Shown here one piece after another: positions 30,195-40,034 of a stretch of DNA of 64,000 nucleotides (the stretch's first letter is position 1; each line of letters begins with the position of its first letter). This stretch comes from Limnobaculum allomyrinae (GTDB taxonomy: Bacteria; Pseudomonadota; Gammaproteobacteria; Enterobacterales; Enterobacteriaceae): NCBI RefSeq assembly GCF_016649425.1, contig NZ_JADRCR010000007.1, forward strand, positions 62,001 to 126,000, in the 5' to 3' direction. The notes beneath the pieces are model-generated. The model was not told where the DNA came from, ran no database searches, and saw only the letters and a list, made by a program, of their open reading frames with translations. The position numbers and the translations under genes were made by a program.

Positions 30195-32813
30195 TTATTC
30201 ACCATTTAGCGTTTTACTAATCTTCTCAAATAAATCGCCCGAAAGGTTGTCCAATTGCTTTAATTGCTCCAACGCGTTACGCATTAATATCTGCCGCTCC
30301 CGATCGTAACGGCCAAGACGAATTAATGGCTCAATCAGACGTGAAGCTACCTGTGGATTTTTCTGATTCAGCTCAGTCAGAACCTCAGTTAAAAATGCAT
30401 AACCACTACCATCTTTTGCATGGAATGCGGATGGATTAGTGGAAGCAAAAGCACCAATTAATGAACGGATACGGTTCGGATTATTCATGCTGAAAGAACG
30501 ATGACTTAATAATGCTTTAATATTATTAAGCACTGTGCTATCCGGACTGCTGGCCTGCAATATAAACCATTTATCCATCACCAGACCATCCTGATACCAA
30601 CGCTCATCAAATGACTGCATCAATTTATTACGACATGGTAATTGTGCTGCAACCGCGGCTGATAATGCAGCTAAAGCGTCGGTCATATTATTAGCCTGAT
30701 GATACTGTTGGCTAATCAGATTATTGGCAAACTCAGTTTCAGTAAATGCTAAATATCCCAGACAAGTATTACTTAATGCTCGCTTAGCAATATCACTGTG
30801 TTCAATACGATATTCATCCGTTCTGTTAGCTAAATAAACCGCTAACCACTCATCTTGCATCTCTTGAGCAAAACAGTTAACCAATTCACCTCTGACCTGA
30901 TGAATAGCATCAGGATCGATAATATCAAAAAGCTCTGACATCTCATTTTCTGACGGCAGACTTAATATCAGAGCGGCCAGTGCCGGATCTAATCGATCGC
31001 TTAATAAAATAGCGCGGAAAGCATCAATCACATGTAAAGGTAATTCAAACGCCTCACCTTTTTGCAGTCGAGTGACATTCTCTTTTATATATTTTGCCAG
31101 CAACATTTGCGCAGCATCCCAACGGGAAAAATCGTTGGTGGAATGCTGCATTAAAAATGCCAGTTGCTTATCGGTATAAGGATAATCCAACTTAACCGGC
31201 GCAGAAAACTCTCTTAATAAAGAGATGATCGGTTGTTGTGGTACGCGCTCAAACACCAGGGTTTGTTCAGCCTGAGTAATATTCAGCACTGAATTTACCG
31301 GTTTTCCTGCGGAATATAGCGGGATAACATCGCCGTTGTCGTTATACAGTTCAATACTTAATGGAATATGTAACGGTAGTTTTTCCGTCTGATCCTGAGT
31401 CGGTGGCGTAAATTGGCTAACGGTTAAAGTATATTGCTGTTTTGCACTATCGTAGCTATCGCGTACCGTTAACTGTGGTGTTCCCGACTGGCTATACCAC
31501 CGACGGAACAGCGTTAAGTCAATACCGGAGGCATCTTCCATCGCCTGAACAAAATCATCACAGGTGGCTGCACTGCCATCATGACGTTGGAAATAGAGCT
31601 TCATTCCCGCCTGAAATTTCTCTTCTCCCAGTAAGGTATGCATCATACGGATCACTTCCGATCCTTTTTCATATACCGTCAGGGTATAGAAATTATTCAT
31701 CTCAATAACTTTATCAGGACGAATTGGATGTGCCATTGGGCTGGCATCTTCAGCAAACTGCGCTCCGCGCATAACGCGTACTGAGTCAATACGATTTACT
31801 GCCCGAGAACCTAAATCAGAGCTGAACTCTTGATCGCGGAAAACCGTTAGCCCCTCTTTCAGACTAAGCTGGAACCAATCCCGGCAGGTAACCCGATTTC
31901 CCGTCCAGTTATGAAAATATTCATGACCAATCACTGATTCAATATTCAGATAGTCTTTATCGGTGGCTGTTTCAGCCTTAGCTAACACATATTTGGAGTT
32001 AAATACGTTTAGCCCTTTATTTTCCATCGCCCCCATATTGAAAAAATCAACGGCAACGATCATATAGATATCTAAGTCATACTCCAGACCAAAACGTTGT
32101 TCATCCCACTTCATCGCATTTTTCAGCGAAGTCATCGCCCAGTCGGCACGATCGAGATTGCCACGATCGACAAACAGCTCCAACGCTACACTTCTGCCTG
32201 AACAGGTAATAAAAGTATCTCTTAATACATCAAAGTCACCGGCTACCAGCGCAAACAGGTAACAAGGTTTCGGGAAAGGATCCTGCCATTGCACCCAATG
32301 ACGGCCATCTTCCAAATCTCCCTGAGCAATGCGATTACCATTCGACAATAAATAAGGATAAGCCTGTTTATCCGCCACAATACGCGTGGTGAAACGAGCC
32401 AAAACATCCGGACGATCGAGATAATAGGTAATATGGCGAAAACCTTCAGCTTCACACTGGGTACATAAAGCCTCACCGGAAAGATATAGCCCTTCCAGAG
32501 CACTGTTAGCAGCAGGATGAATTTCATTAACAATCTTCAGCGTGAAGTTGTCTGGCAGTTGTTCTAATACCAGTTTACCTTCCTGCTGTTGATAGTGAGC
32601 CCAGGGAGTATCATTCACACTGATGGAAATTAGTGTCAGGTTTTCACCGTCTAATATTAGTGGTGCCTGTTTCTCACCCTGACGTTGGACTTGGCTGATA
32701 GCCGTTACCTGAGTGGTTTCTGGTGCTAAATCAAAGGATAAATCAATATCGGTGATAGTGAAGTCAGGTTTGCGGTAATCCTGACGGTACTTAGCTTGTG
32801 GTTTCTGAGTCAT
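30195..32813 (-). CDS. pepN: Aminopeptidase N
   Basis: M1-family zinc aminopeptidase, the main cytoplasmic aminopeptidase of enterobacteria. The exopeptidase motif GAMEN (in MGAMENKGLN) and the zinc site HEYFH (in VIGHEYFHNWTGNR), with the downstream Glu in LKEGLTVFRD, are all present. The 872 residues align with E. coli PepN (870) from MTQKPQAKYRQDYR onward. It is transcribed divergently from pncB across a 260-base spacer; I see no gene in the spacer. E. coli has the same order. Confidence 0.97.
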   Translation of the reverse strand: MTQKPQAKYRQDYRKPDFTITDIDLSFDLAPETTQVTAISQVQRQGEKQAPLILDGENLTLISISVNDTPWAHYQQQEGKLVLEQLPDNFTLKIVNEIHPAANSALEGLYLSGEALCTQCEAEGFRHITYYLDRPDVLARFTTRIVADKQAYPYLLSNGNRIAQGDLEDGRHWVQWQDPFPKPCYLFALVAGDFDVLRDTFITCSGRSVALELFVDRGNLDRADWAMTSLKNAMKWDEQRFGLEYDLDIYMIVAVDFFNMGAMENKGLNVFNSKYVLAKAETATDKDYLNIESVIGHEYFHNWTGNRVTCRDWFQLSLKEGLTVFRDQEFSSDLGSRAVNRIDSVRVMRGAQFAEDASPMAHPIRPDKVIEMNNFYTLTVYEKGSEVIRMMHTLLGEEKFQAGMKLYFQRHDGSAATCDDFVQAMEDASGIDLTLFRRWYSQSGTPQLTVRDSYDSAKQQYTLTVSQFTPPTQDQTEKLPLHIPLSIELYNDNGDVIPLYSAGKPVNSVLNITQAEQTLVFERVPQQPIISLLREFSAPVKLDYPYTDKQLAFLMQHSTNDFSRWDAAQMLLAKYIKENVTRLQKGEAFELPLHVIDAFRAILLSDRLDPALAALILSLPSENEMSELFDIIDPDAIHQVRGELVNCFAQEMQDEWLAVYLANRTDEYRIEHSDIAKRALSNTCLGYLAFTETEFANNLISQQYHQANNMTDALAALSAAVAAQLPCRNKLMQSFDERWYQDGLVMDKWFILQASSPDSTVLNNIKALLSHRSFSMNNPNRIRSLIGAFASTNPSAFHAKDGSGYAFLTEVLTELNQKNPQVASRLIEPLIRLGRYDRERQILMRNALEQLKQLDNLSGDLFEKISKTLNGE

Positions 32814-33073
32814 AAAAAACCTATATATGAAAGACGATGTTGTTCAATTAATTTATCAATTGAGTCTATGCTTCTTAACAATCAGATGCAAAAGCCCAAC
32901 CGATTAAATACGAAAAATAATCATTTTCTTCACGAAGTTATTCAGTATTGTGCCTGATAAAATAGAAAGTCAGAGTCGAAACCGCACATTTTCTGGGTTT
33001 ATTAACCTGATATTAAAGGTATACTCTCCGGATATTTCAGTGCGTCACCTAATGAGAAAACAGTAACCGCAAC

Positions 33074-34282
33074 ATGAAACAACAGGCAACCCCCATCCTT
33101 ACGTCATTATTAGATACCGATGCTTATAAGCTGCATATGCAACAGGCCGTTTTCCATCGCTATCGTAATACTACTGTGGTCGCGGAGTTTCGCTGTCGCA
33201 GCGAAGACCTTCTGGGTGAATATGCAGATGAAATTCGTCAACAGATATCATTAATGCGTGATTTGGCATTAACTGAAGATGAGTACCAATATCTGGCCTC
33301 TCTGCCCTTTTTCCAGCAGGACTATCTCGACTGGTTAAAAACCTTCCGCTTTAATCCAGCTCAGGTGCATGTAAGCAATGAGAAAGGTCGGTTAAAAGTC
33401 CGCATTACCGGACTTTGGTATGAAACAATTCTGTGGGAAGTTCCTCTGTTGGCGGTGATTAGCGAAACCATACACCGTCACAGAACGCCAGATATCGGTT
33501 CCGAACAGGCAATCGTCCATCTAAAAGAGAAACTGGCTCGCTTCCGTCAGGATTATGCTGATGTCGACCTGTCGCAATTCAGAATCTCTGATTTTGGTAC
33601 CCGCCGCCGTTATAGCAAAGCGGTTCAGCAAGATATTGTTCACCTGTTGCAACAAGAGTTTTCTCCTTATATGGCAGGAACCAGCAATTACGATCTGGCT
33701 CGCCGCCTGAATCTTTCTCCGATAGGCACTCAGGCTCATGAGTGGTTTCAGGCTTTTCAACAGATAAGTCCCGTACTGGCCAACAGTCAACGCGCTGCGT
33801 TGCAAGGCTGGCTGGATGAATATCCTGATCTGTTGGGCATTGCATTAACAGATTGTATTACCATGGACGCCTTCTTACGCGATTTCGGTATTCAGTTTGC
33901 CAGCCAGTATGAAGGACTAAGACATGACTCTGGCGATCCGTTTGAATGGGGTGAAAAGGCCATTGCTCACTATCAGAATCTGGGAATCGATCCATTAACT
34001 AAAATGTTAGTGTTCTCTGATAATCTCGACTTAGATAAGGCACTGGCGTTATACAAACGTTTCCATACTCGGGTAAAACTGGTCTTTGGTATTGGAACAC
34101 GCCTCACCTGTGATATTCCAAACGTCAGTCCGATGAATATCGTGATAAAACTGATTCAATGTAATGGCAAACCCGTGGCGAAACTGTCGGACAGTCCCGG
34201 GAAAACCATCTGTCAGGATAAAGCATTCGTCAAAGCACTACATAAAGCCTTCAACTTACCGCTGGTGAAACGTGGCAATTAA
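33074..34282 (+). CDS. pncB: Nicotinate phosphoribosyltransferase
   Basis: Condenses nicotinate with PRPP to nicotinate mononucleotide in NAD salvage, using the product of pncA. The 402 residues match E. coli PncB (400). Landmarks are [16 protein letters not shown] near the N-terminus, DFGTRRRYS in the phosphohistidine region, LRHDSGDP and GIGTRLTCD. The ATG at 33074 follows a weak ribosome site. A strong terminator lies downstream. Confidence 0.97.
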   Translation: MKQQATPILTSLLDTDAYKLHMQQAVFHRYRNTTVVAEFRCRSEDLLGEYADEIRQQISLMRDLALTEDEYQYLASLPFFQQDYLDWLKTFRFNPAQVHVSNEKGRLKVRITGLWYETILWEVPLLAVISETIHRHRTPDIGSEQAIVHLKEKLARFRQDYADVDLSQFRISDFGTRRRYSKAVQQDIVHLLQQEFSPYMAGTSNYDLARRLNLSPIGTQAHEWFQAFQQISPVLANSQRAALQGWLDEYPDLLGIALTDCITMDAFLRDFGIQFASQYEGLRHDSGDPFEWGEKAIAHYQNLGIDPLTKMLVFSDNLDLDKALALYKRFHTRVKLVFGIGTRLTCDIPNVSPMNIVIKLIQCNGKPVAKLSDSPGKTICQDKAFVKALHKAFNLPLVKRGN

Positions 34283-34311
34283 ATCGCCATATTAATGTAG
34301 TAAATGAAAAG

Positions 34312-34349
34312 AAAAGCCGCCCTTCTATTGTAAAAAGGCGGCTTTTTTT
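34312..34349 (+). terminator. Terminator of pncB
   Basis: AAAAGCCGCC and GGCGGCTTTT flank a 15-base loop and are followed by more T, 29 bases after pncB. Confidence 0.9.
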
Positions 34350-34556
34350 AGTACCTTTATCAATTACCCCGGCATTCAATAGGCCATCGTGCGAAAAGTC
34401 CTTCTATTTTTACGCGAATGACTGATATTGATTGACGGAGATTGCTGTTTTCTGGATGTCAGTTAACATGCAGCAAGTAATTAAGAGTCAGGTTGCAGTG
34501 AAAAAATGCACCCTGAAATAAAATTCAGATAATTTAACATCATAAGAGAGAAATTT

Positions 34557-35957
34557 ATGAGCGTAGTGCCTGTAGTCGACGTACTGCAAGGCCGTGCCGC
34601 GGTTGACAGCGAAGTCACCGTACGCGGTTGGGTACGTACCCGGCGTGATTCTAAAGCCGGTATATCCTTTCTGACCGTTTATGACGGTTCGTGCTTTAAT
34701 CCATTACAGGCTGTCATTAATAATTCTCTGCCTAATTATCAGGACGAAGTGTTACGTCTGACTACTGGTTGTTCCGTGATTGTTACTGGTAAAGTCACTG
34801 CATCACCGGGTGAAGGTCAATCTTTTGAACTGCAGGCCACTGAAGTTCAGGTAACCGGTTGGATTGACGATCCGGACACTTATCCAATGGCGGCTAAACG
34901 CCACACTATTGAGTATCTGCGTGAAGTTGCTCACCTGCGCCCGCGTACCAATATTATTGGTGCAGTGGCTCGTGTGAGACATACTCTTGCTCAGGCTATT
35001 CATCGTTTCTTTGATGAGCAGGGCTATTTTTGGGTATCCACTCCGATTATCACCGCTGCCGATACAGAAGGTGCTGGTGAGATGTTCCGTGTTTCCACAC
35101 TGGATCTGGAAAACTTGCCTCGTAACGATAAAGGATTGGTTGATTTCAGTCAGGACTTCTTTGGTAGCGAATCATTTCTGACGGTATCAGGCCAGTTGAA
35201 CGGCGAGACTTACGCCTGTGCACTGTCCAAAATCTATACTTTTGGCCCAACGTTCCGTGCGGAAAACTCCAACACCAGCCGTCACCTGGCTGAATTCTGG
35301 ATGGTTGAACCAGAAGTTGCTTTTGCTAACCTGAATGATATTGCTGCACTGGCAGAAAGTATGCTGAAGTATGTTTTCAAAGCAGTTTTAGAAGAACGCG
35401 CTGATGATATGGCCTTCTTTGCAGAACGCGTAGACAGTGAAGCGATTTCTCGCCTGGAAAAATTTGTAACATCTGACTTTGCTCAGGTTGACTATACCGA
35501 TGCGATTGAAATTCTGATTAACAGCGGTCAGAGCTTCGAAAATCCGGTAAGTTGGGGTATTGACCTCTCTTCTGAACACGAACGTTATTTAGCTGAGAAG
35601 CACTTTAAAGCGCCAGTGGTAGTTAAAAACTATCCAAAAGATATTAAAGCCTTCTATATGCGTATGAATGAAGACGGTAAAACCGTTGCAGCAATGGACG
35701 TTCTGGCGCCAGGCATCGGCGAAATCATCGGTGGTTCTCAACGTGAAGAGCGTTTAGAGCAGTTTGATCGTCGTCTGGCTGAATTGGGCATGAATAAAGA
35801 AGATTACAGTTGGTATCGTGACCTGCGTCGCTACGGTACCGTGCCACATGCCGGCTTTGGTTTAGGCTTCGAACGTTTGATCGCTTATGTGACCGGAGTA
35901 CAGAACGTACGTGATGTCATTCCGTTCCCAAGAACCCCAAGAAACGTCTCTTTCTAA
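34557..35957 (+). CDS. asnS: Asparaginyl-tRNA synthetase
   Basis: Class IIb aminoacyl-tRNA synthetase that charges tRNA-Asn. An N-terminal OB-fold anticodon-binding domain ([14 protein letters not shown] near residue 20) is followed by the catalytic domain with motif 2 ([12 protein letters not shown]) and motif 3 (GLGFERLI) near the C-terminus. The 466 residues are the same length as in E. coli. The ATG has AGAGAG upstream. The 200-base leader between the pncB terminator and the start shows no ORF of note. Order pncB-asnS-ompF-aspC is as in E. coli. Confidence 0.98.
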   Translation: MSVVPVVDVLQGRAAVDSEVTVRGWVRTRRDSKAGISFLTVYDGSCFNPLQAVINNSLPNYQDEVLRLTTGCSVIVTGKVTASPGEGQSFELQATEVQVTGWIDDPDTYPMAAKRHTIEYLREVAHLRPRTNIIGAVARVRHTLAQAIHRFFDEQGYFWVSTPIITAADTEGAGEMFRVSTLDLENLPRNDKGLVDFSQDFFGSESFLTVSGQLNGETYACALSKIYTFGPTFRAENSNTSRHLAEFWMVEPEVAFANLNDIAALAESMLKYVFKAVLEERADDMAFFAERVDSEAISRLEKFVTSDFAQVDYTDAIEILINSGQSFENPVSWGIDLSSEHERYLAEKHFKAPVVVKNYPKDIKAFYMRMNEDGKTVAAMDVLAPGIGEIIGGSQREERLEQFDRRLAELGMNKEDYSWYRDLRRYGTVPHAGFGLGFERLIAYVTGVQNVRDVIPFPRTPRNVSF

Positions 35958-35986
35958 ACCCACAGAAATTGATTAAATTTCACTCA

Positions 35987-36024
35987 AAAAACAAAAGGCC
36001 AGCAATTTTGGCCTTTTGTTTTTT
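35987..36024 (+). terminator. Terminator of asnS
   Basis: ACAAAAGGCC and GGCCTTTTGT flank a short loop and are followed by TTTTT, about 30 bases after asnS. Confidence 0.9.
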
Positions 36025-36246
36025 AAAAATTAGATGCTTATCACAAAGTTCAATTGGATTCACATTTGGAAATACCTATTTTCCGCTTGTAACTTCTTTA
36101 GGATATTAGTAGCATTTAAAGGCTAGATTAACTGCCTTGCGAATGAAAAACTGCGGGTGGCTTAAAAAATGGCATCAACGTTTACCAACTATAAAGTTGG
36201 AAGCAGTGGCAGATGTCAGACAACTCCAATGAGGGAAGTTAATAAA

Positions 36247-37353
36247 ATGATGAAACGTAAAATTTTAGCAGTGATCGTACCAGCTCTGTTAGTTGCTGGT
36301 GCAGCAAACGCAGCGGAAGTGTATAACAAAGATGGTAACAAGTTAGACATTACCGGCAAGATTCAGGGTTCTCACTATTTCTCTGACGACAAAGGCAACG
36401 ACGGCGACAAAACTTACGCTCGTTTCGGTCTGCGCGGTGAAACCCAAGTTAGCGATCAAGTAGTTGGTTATGGTTACTACCAAACCGAGCTGAACGCTAG
36501 CAACCAAGAAGGCAACAACCAAGGCAACGGTAAGTCTGGTGGCAACACACAAAAAACCCGTTTAGCTTATGCTGGTATTAAAGCAGGTGATGCAGGTTCT
36601 TTCGACTACGGTCGTAACTACGGCGTTCTGTATGACATCGGCGGCTGGACTGACGTTCTGCCAGAGTTCGGTGGCGACAGCTATCAGCAAACTGACGTAT
36701 TCATGACTCAACGTGCTGCTAACCTGGCTACTTACCGTAACAAGAACTTCTTCGGCATGGTTGATGGTCTGAACTTCGCTGTTCAGTATCAAGGCCGTAA
36801 CGATTCTGGCGACCGTAACGGTTCTGACCGTAACGGCGACGGCTGGGGTCTGTCTTCTACCTATAATTTAGGTAATGGTCTGTCTTTAGGTGCTGCTTAT
36901 GCATCATCTGACCGTACCGATGTGCAAACTGCTGATGGTCATGGCGACCGCGCTAATGCTGCTACCGGTGGTATCAAATACGATGCGAACAACATCTATT
37001 TAGCCGCTATGTACAGCCAGACTTACAACATGACTCGTTTTGGGCCTAACGGCGCTTACGCTGCTAACAAAGCACAAAACATTGAAGTTGTAGCTCAGTA
37101 CCAGTTCGATTTCGGTTTACAACCATCATTAGCTTACGTTCAGTCTAAAGGTAAAGACCTGAACTACGCTGGTTACGGCGACAGCCAGGACTTAGTGAAA
37201 TATGTTGATGTTGGTGCAACTTACTACTTCAACAAAAACATCTCTACTAAAGTTGACTACAAAATCAACTTAATTGATGACAATAAATTCACTGACGCAG
37301 CTAAGATCTCTACTGATGATATCGTAGCTGTAGGTATCGTTTACCAGTTCTAA
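36247..37353 (+). CDS. ompF: OmpF/OmpC-type general porin
   Basis: Trimeric 16-strand outer-membrane porin for small hydrophilic solutes. The signal peptide [22 protein letters not shown] is almost that of E. coli OmpF. The mature part starts [12 protein letters not shown], has the constriction-loop motif PEFGGD and ends with Phe (GIVYQF). I start at the first of two adjacent ATGs (36247), as in E. coli OmpF; an in-frame ATG at 36169 lies in the leader and has no signal sequence. Loops are rich in Gly/Asn/Asp ([23 protein letters not shown]), probably exposed. Codon use is strongly optimised. The roughly 200-base leader may hold OmpR sites, but I cannot define them. Genomic position (asnS-porin-aspC) supports ompF. 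Confidence 0.93.
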   Translation: MMKRKILAVIVPALLVAGAANAAEVYNKDGNKLDITGKIQGSHYFSDDKGNDGDKTYARFGLRGETQVSDQVVGYGYYQTELNASNQEGNNQGNGKSGGNTQKTRLAYAGIKAGDAGSFDYGRNYGVLYDIGGWTDVLPEFGGDSYQQTDVFMTQRAANLATYRNKNFFGMVDGLNFAVQYQGRNDSGDRNGSDRNGDGWGLSSTYNLGNGLSLGAAYASSDRTDVQTADGHGDRANAATGGIKYDANNIYLAAMYSQTYNMTRFGPNGAYAANKAQNIEVVAQYQFDFGLQPSLAYVQSKGKDLNYAGYGDSQDLVKYVDVGATYYFNKNISTKVDYKINLIDDNKFTDAAKISTDDIVAVGIVYQF

Positions 37354-37375
37354 TTCATCTTATTTGATGATATGC

Positions 37376-37402
37376 AAAAGGCACTCTTCGGAGTGCCTTT
37401 TT
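37376..37402 (+). terminator. Terminator of the porin gene
   Basis: AAAAGGCACTC, UUCG tetraloop and GAGTGCCTTTTT, 23 bases after the stop. An exceptionally stable canonical terminator. Confidence 0.94.
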
Positions 37403-37586
37403 AATGTAACAGATAAACTATTTGGCTAAGCAGATGGTTTGATTATTAGAATTATCAATATATCCATCGGCTTTATAGTTTTAATTACTTTTTCATTCTA
37501 AACCATTGTCAAACTCAATAAATTAGCGTTACTCTGGCGATACTTCTGCTTTTCTCAATTAATCTGATTCATGGAAGCCATCAACT

Positions 37587-38777
37587 ATGTTTGAACATAT
37601 TAAAGCTGCGCCCGCTGACCCGATATTAGGATTGGGAGAGCTGTATAACGCTGAAACCCGCCCAAGCAAAATTAACCTTGGTATTGGGGTATATAAAGAT
37701 GAAACGGGCCAGACTCCGGTTCTTGAATGCGTAAAAAAAGCAGAGCAATATCTGCTGGAAAATGAAAAAACCAAAAATTACCTTGGTATTGCGGGTATTC
37801 CGGCATTTGCCACCTGCACTCAGGAGTTATTATTTGGTGCCGGTAGCTCAATTATTAGCGAAAAGCGTGCCCGTACGGCACAAGCCCCTGGCGGTACTGG
37901 TGCATTACGTATTGCAGCGGATTTTATCGCTTCCAACACGGATGTGAAGCGCGTTTGGATCAGCAACCCAACCTGGCCAAACCATAAAAATATTTTTCAG
38001 GCAGCAGGATTAGAAACGCCTGAATATACCTACTATAACGCCGAAGAGCATGCATTAGACTTTGAAGGTATGTTAGCCAGTTTAGCGCAAGCTCAGGCGG
38101 GTGATGTGGTGTTATTCCACGGTTGCTGCCATAACCCTACCGGAATAGATCCTACCGCTGAACAATGGCAGAAACTGGCTGAACTTTCCGCTGAACGCGG
38201 TTGGTTACCTCTGTTTGACTTCGCCTATCAGGGTTTTGCTAATGGTCTTGAAGAAGATGCTCAGGGATTACGCCTGTTTGCCGCAACTCATTCAGAATTG
38301 ATTGTTGCCAGCTCTTTCTCTAAGAACTTTGGCTTGTATAACGAGCGTGTAGGCGCCTTTACTCTGGTTGCAGCAGATAGCGAAACCGCAGAACGTTCAT
38401 TCAGTCAGGTGAAGTCAGTTATTCGCGCTAACTACTCCAACCCTCCTGCACATGGTGCTTCTATTGTTGCCACCATCCTGAGTAACCCTACTCTGCGTGC
38501 TACCTGGGAGCAGGAATTAACGGATATGCGCCAGCGTATTCACCGTATGCGCCAGCTGTTTGTTAATACGCTACAGGAAAAAGGCGCTCAGCAGGACTTT
38601 AGCTTCATTATTCAACAGAATGGCATGTTCTCCTTCAGTGGCCTGACTCAAGAGCAGGTGCTGCGTTTGAGGAGCGATTATGCCATCTATGCGGTTAACT
38701 CTGGCCGAATTAACGTGGCTGGAATGACGCTGGATAATATGGCTCCGCTGTGTGAGGCGATTGTCGCGGTGCTGTAA
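37587..38777 (+). CDS. aspC: Aspartate aminotransferase
   Basis: PLP-dependent transaminase that interconverts aspartate/2-oxoglutarate and oxaloacetate/glutamate, and also acts on aromatic amino acids. The PLP Lys lies in [15 protein letters not shown], and other fold-type I residues (CCHNPTG, the Arg in GRINVAG) are visible. The 396 residues equal E. coli AspC and begin [12 protein letters not shown]. In E. coli the next gene is ycbL (gloC); here 14 kb of accessory DNA intervenes. Confidence 0.97.
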   Translation: MFEHIKAAPADPILGLGELYNAETRPSKINLGIGVYKDETGQTPVLECVKKAEQYLLENEKTKNYLGIAGIPAFATCTQELLFGAGSSIISEKRARTAQAPGGTGALRIAADFIASNTDVKRVWISNPTWPNHKNIFQAAGLETPEYTYYNAEEHALDFEGMLASLAQAQAGDVVLFHGCCHNPTGIDPTAEQWQKLAELSAERGWLPLFDFAYQGFANGLEEDAQGLRLFAATHSELIVASSFSKNFGLYNERVGAFTLVAADSETAERSFSQVKSVIRANYSNPPAHGASIVATILSNPTLRATWEQELTDMRQRIHRMRQLFVNTLQEKGAQQDFSFIIQQNGMFSFSGLTQEQVLRLRSDYAIYAVNSGRINVAGMTLDNMAPLCEAIVAVL

Positions 38778-38803
38778 GTTTGAAGAGTGGTTTTATTCTG
38801 TTG

Positions 38804-38840
38804 ATGGGCCAGTTAATAAAATGACTGGCCCATTATTTTA
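38804..38840 (+). terminator. Terminator of aspC
   Basis: ATGGGCCAGT and ACTGGCCCAT flank a 10-base loop, followed by TATTTTAT. It marks the left edge of the accessory region. Confidence 0.85.
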
Positions 38841-38856
38841 TCTACCCTTCCAGAAA

Positions 38857-39033
38857 TCAGCCGCCGCTGGCATCAAGCGCGACAAATAAGGCTGCCATTT
38901 TCTCTTGCAGAATAAACTGTAACGACTCTTTTATTGGAGCGTCATCCAGTTTTACTACTGCCGTTATCAGTGCAAGGCATTGCTCTGCCAGTTCCAGCGG
39001 ATCGCCTGAAGTTAACTCAATTGAATTAAGCAT
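38857..39033 (-). CDS. Small protein of the LexA-box micro-operon (58 residues, hypothetical)
   Basis: A 58-residue ORF beginning MLNSIELTSGDPLELAEQ and ending AALFVALDASGG. It is mainly helical by composition, acidic, with no signal peptide or membrane segment. Its ATG lies inside the last codons of the upstream 44-residue ORF (overlap 39026-39033), with GAGGTAA upstream. This is near-certain evidence of translational coupling. I do not recognise a family with certainty. It recalls the short ORF that follows Icd-like genes in P4-type satellite prophages. No integrase or other phage gene is nearby. Confidence 0.6.
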   Translation of the reverse strand: MLNSIELTSGDPLELAEQCLALITAVVKLDDAPIKESLQFILQEKMAALFVALDASGG

Positions 39034-39160
39034 GGCTGGTTACCTCATTTAACGCATAACCGGCTGAAACTGAGGATCGTTTACCCGATGCGGATCGAAA
39101 ATTGGATCTGATGACGGGTATAAATTTAGGGTGAGTTTGGGTATGCTGTTTAGTAGCCAT
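39026..39160 (-). CDS. Small basic protein of the micro-operon (44 residues), Icd/Ash-like N-terminus
   Basis: A 44-residue ORF starting MATKQHTQTHPKFIPV and ending EVTSHA. It has a strong ribosome site (GAGGTAAC) placed like that of the following gene. The first dozen residues resemble the start of Icd-like/Ash-family proteins of P4-like phages, as far as I can recall. The rest is Ser/Arg-rich and short, so it could be a truncated derivative. It lies about 90 bases downstream of a LexA-covered promoter and a 5'-UTR hairpin and overlaps the next ORF. A role in an SOS response is an inference from the promoter only. Confidence 0.5.
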   Translation of the reverse strand: MATKQHTQTHPKFIPVIRSNFRSASGKRSSVSAGYALNEVTSHA

Positions 39161-39188
39161 GATGTTACCTCGATAACGTTGTGGTTAG

Positions 39189-39222
39189 AAACCCCGTTAG
39201 TGTTACCGCACTGCGGGGTTTT
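39189..39222. other. Hairpin in the leader of the micro-operon
   Basis: AAACCCCG and CGGGGTTT, with an inner AGTG/CACT pair, form a bulged stem 29 bases before the first small ORF. On the plus strand it is followed by TTTTGCTTTTT and would act as a terminator. On the minus strand, where the micro-operon is read, no U-run follows, so there it is a leader structure. P4-like immunity regions carry similar GC-rich leader hairpins. Confidence 0.55.
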
Positions 39223-39258
39223 GCTTTTTGGCGGCGGATAAACCCACCTGCCCTGCAA

Positions 39259-39286
39259 CAGTATATTTATACAGCGATTGGGTCAA
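39259..39286 (-). promoter_or_regulatory. Promoter with LexA-type SOS box
   Basis: On the minus strand, TTGACC (39286-39281) and TATACT (39265-39260) form a sigma-70 promoter with a 15-base spacer. A LexA-like 16-mer, CAGTATATTTATACAG on the plus strand (39259-39274), covers the -10. One half-site (ACAG) is perfect and the other differs at one base from CTGT. By my count 15 of 20 positions match the extended LexA consensus. The arms CCTGCCC/GGGCAGG flank the whole element. It drives leftward into the two small ORFs. Confidence 0.62.
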
Positions 39287-39371
39287 TTGATGGGCAGGGG
39301 TTTTCGTGGGGGAATTTGGAATGTTGGGGATGTATCGCAAAAATGAGGTGGTATTAAGTTTTGTTAGTTAA

Positions 39372-39503
39372 GGCATATCTCGGCAGCGGCAAAGCTTCCC
39401 CTACCTACAGCTTAAAATTAGTGGTAACTGGCTGGAAGCATTGGGATTTAGCACGAGGAAACCGATGACCGTGGCCACTGAGCATCGGTGGATGGTGATT
39501 TAG
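39372..39503 (+). pseudogene. SymE-like toxin relic 1
   Basis: An open stretch without a start codon (preceded directly by TAA) that translates to a decayed SymE-type domain: LKISGNWLEALGFSTRKPMTVATE, shown here only as a description of the conserved core. Compare the LxGxWLxxxGF and TxxPVxVxVExGxLVI pattern of SymE-family type I toxins. The end (HRWMVI) has lost the usual EQGQLVI. Only the C-terminal half is left, so I regard it as a non-functional remnant. Confidence 0.55.
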
Positions 39504-39586
39504 GTACAGTACTCAACAAAATCAAATTAGGAGCCATCTGGTAATTCCATTATTGATATAGCCTAAATTTAACCATTATTTGTTAT

Positions 39587-40014
39587 TTATGTAATTTGAT
39601 TATTAAGTAAAGGAAACATCTGAAGCAGATTCATCAAAACAAACATTTCTTTCCCTTCAGGAGCCCAAACACGGATACCTTCGTCACCAAGATCAAGATA
39701 GTTAAAAGTCATCTTCGATTCTTTACCTTGTTTAACCAATGATGGAACTTTTATTTTCTTATTAATATCATCAAGATGGATACGATGAACTAAGCCACTG
39801 TGCATACTAACGATTTCTAATCCACTAATAAAAGTCCATAATTCTTTACCGTTCCAAAATACAATTACAGGGATGGTCTCTATACCCGCATACTCTAACA
39901 AATGCTGCTTGATAGAATCATGCACCCTGTGAACACTAACTTATCAGAAGAACTTAACTTATTTCTCTGGAGCCTCCAAAGTAGTTTCTCTTCATAAAAG
40001 CTTTTCTTATTCAT
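39587..40014 (-). pseudogene. Frameshifted orphan ORF downstream of the CDI locus (immunity-like)
   Basis: Two reading frames join to about 140 residues. The first, from ATG 40014, reads MNKKSFYEEKLLWRL to GCM and then stops at 39895. The second, open from 39925 to 39587 with no ATG, reads HDSIKQHLLEYAGIETIP to the end. A single-base indel around 39920 would connect them. The product has no signal peptide or membrane helix. I do not recognise it; its size, AT-richness and place in the cdiI tail suggest an old orphan immunity or effector-associated gene. It starts 21 bases after the DUF596-like stop, so the two may once have been an operon. The GTG at 39925 could still start a 112-residue protein. 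Confidence 0.5.
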
Positions 40015-40034
40015 CAAATAATCTCTGCTTCATT

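Noticed and set aside
36169..36246. Upstream in-frame start for the porin (26 extra residues)
   Set aside because: The extension has no signal-peptide character and precedes a perfect signal sequence; a ribosome site GAGGG stands just before 36247.
39049..39258. 69-residue minus-strand ORF over the LexA-box leader
   Set aside because: It starts upstream of the hairpin with no ribosome site and runs in a different frame through the better supported 44-codon gene.
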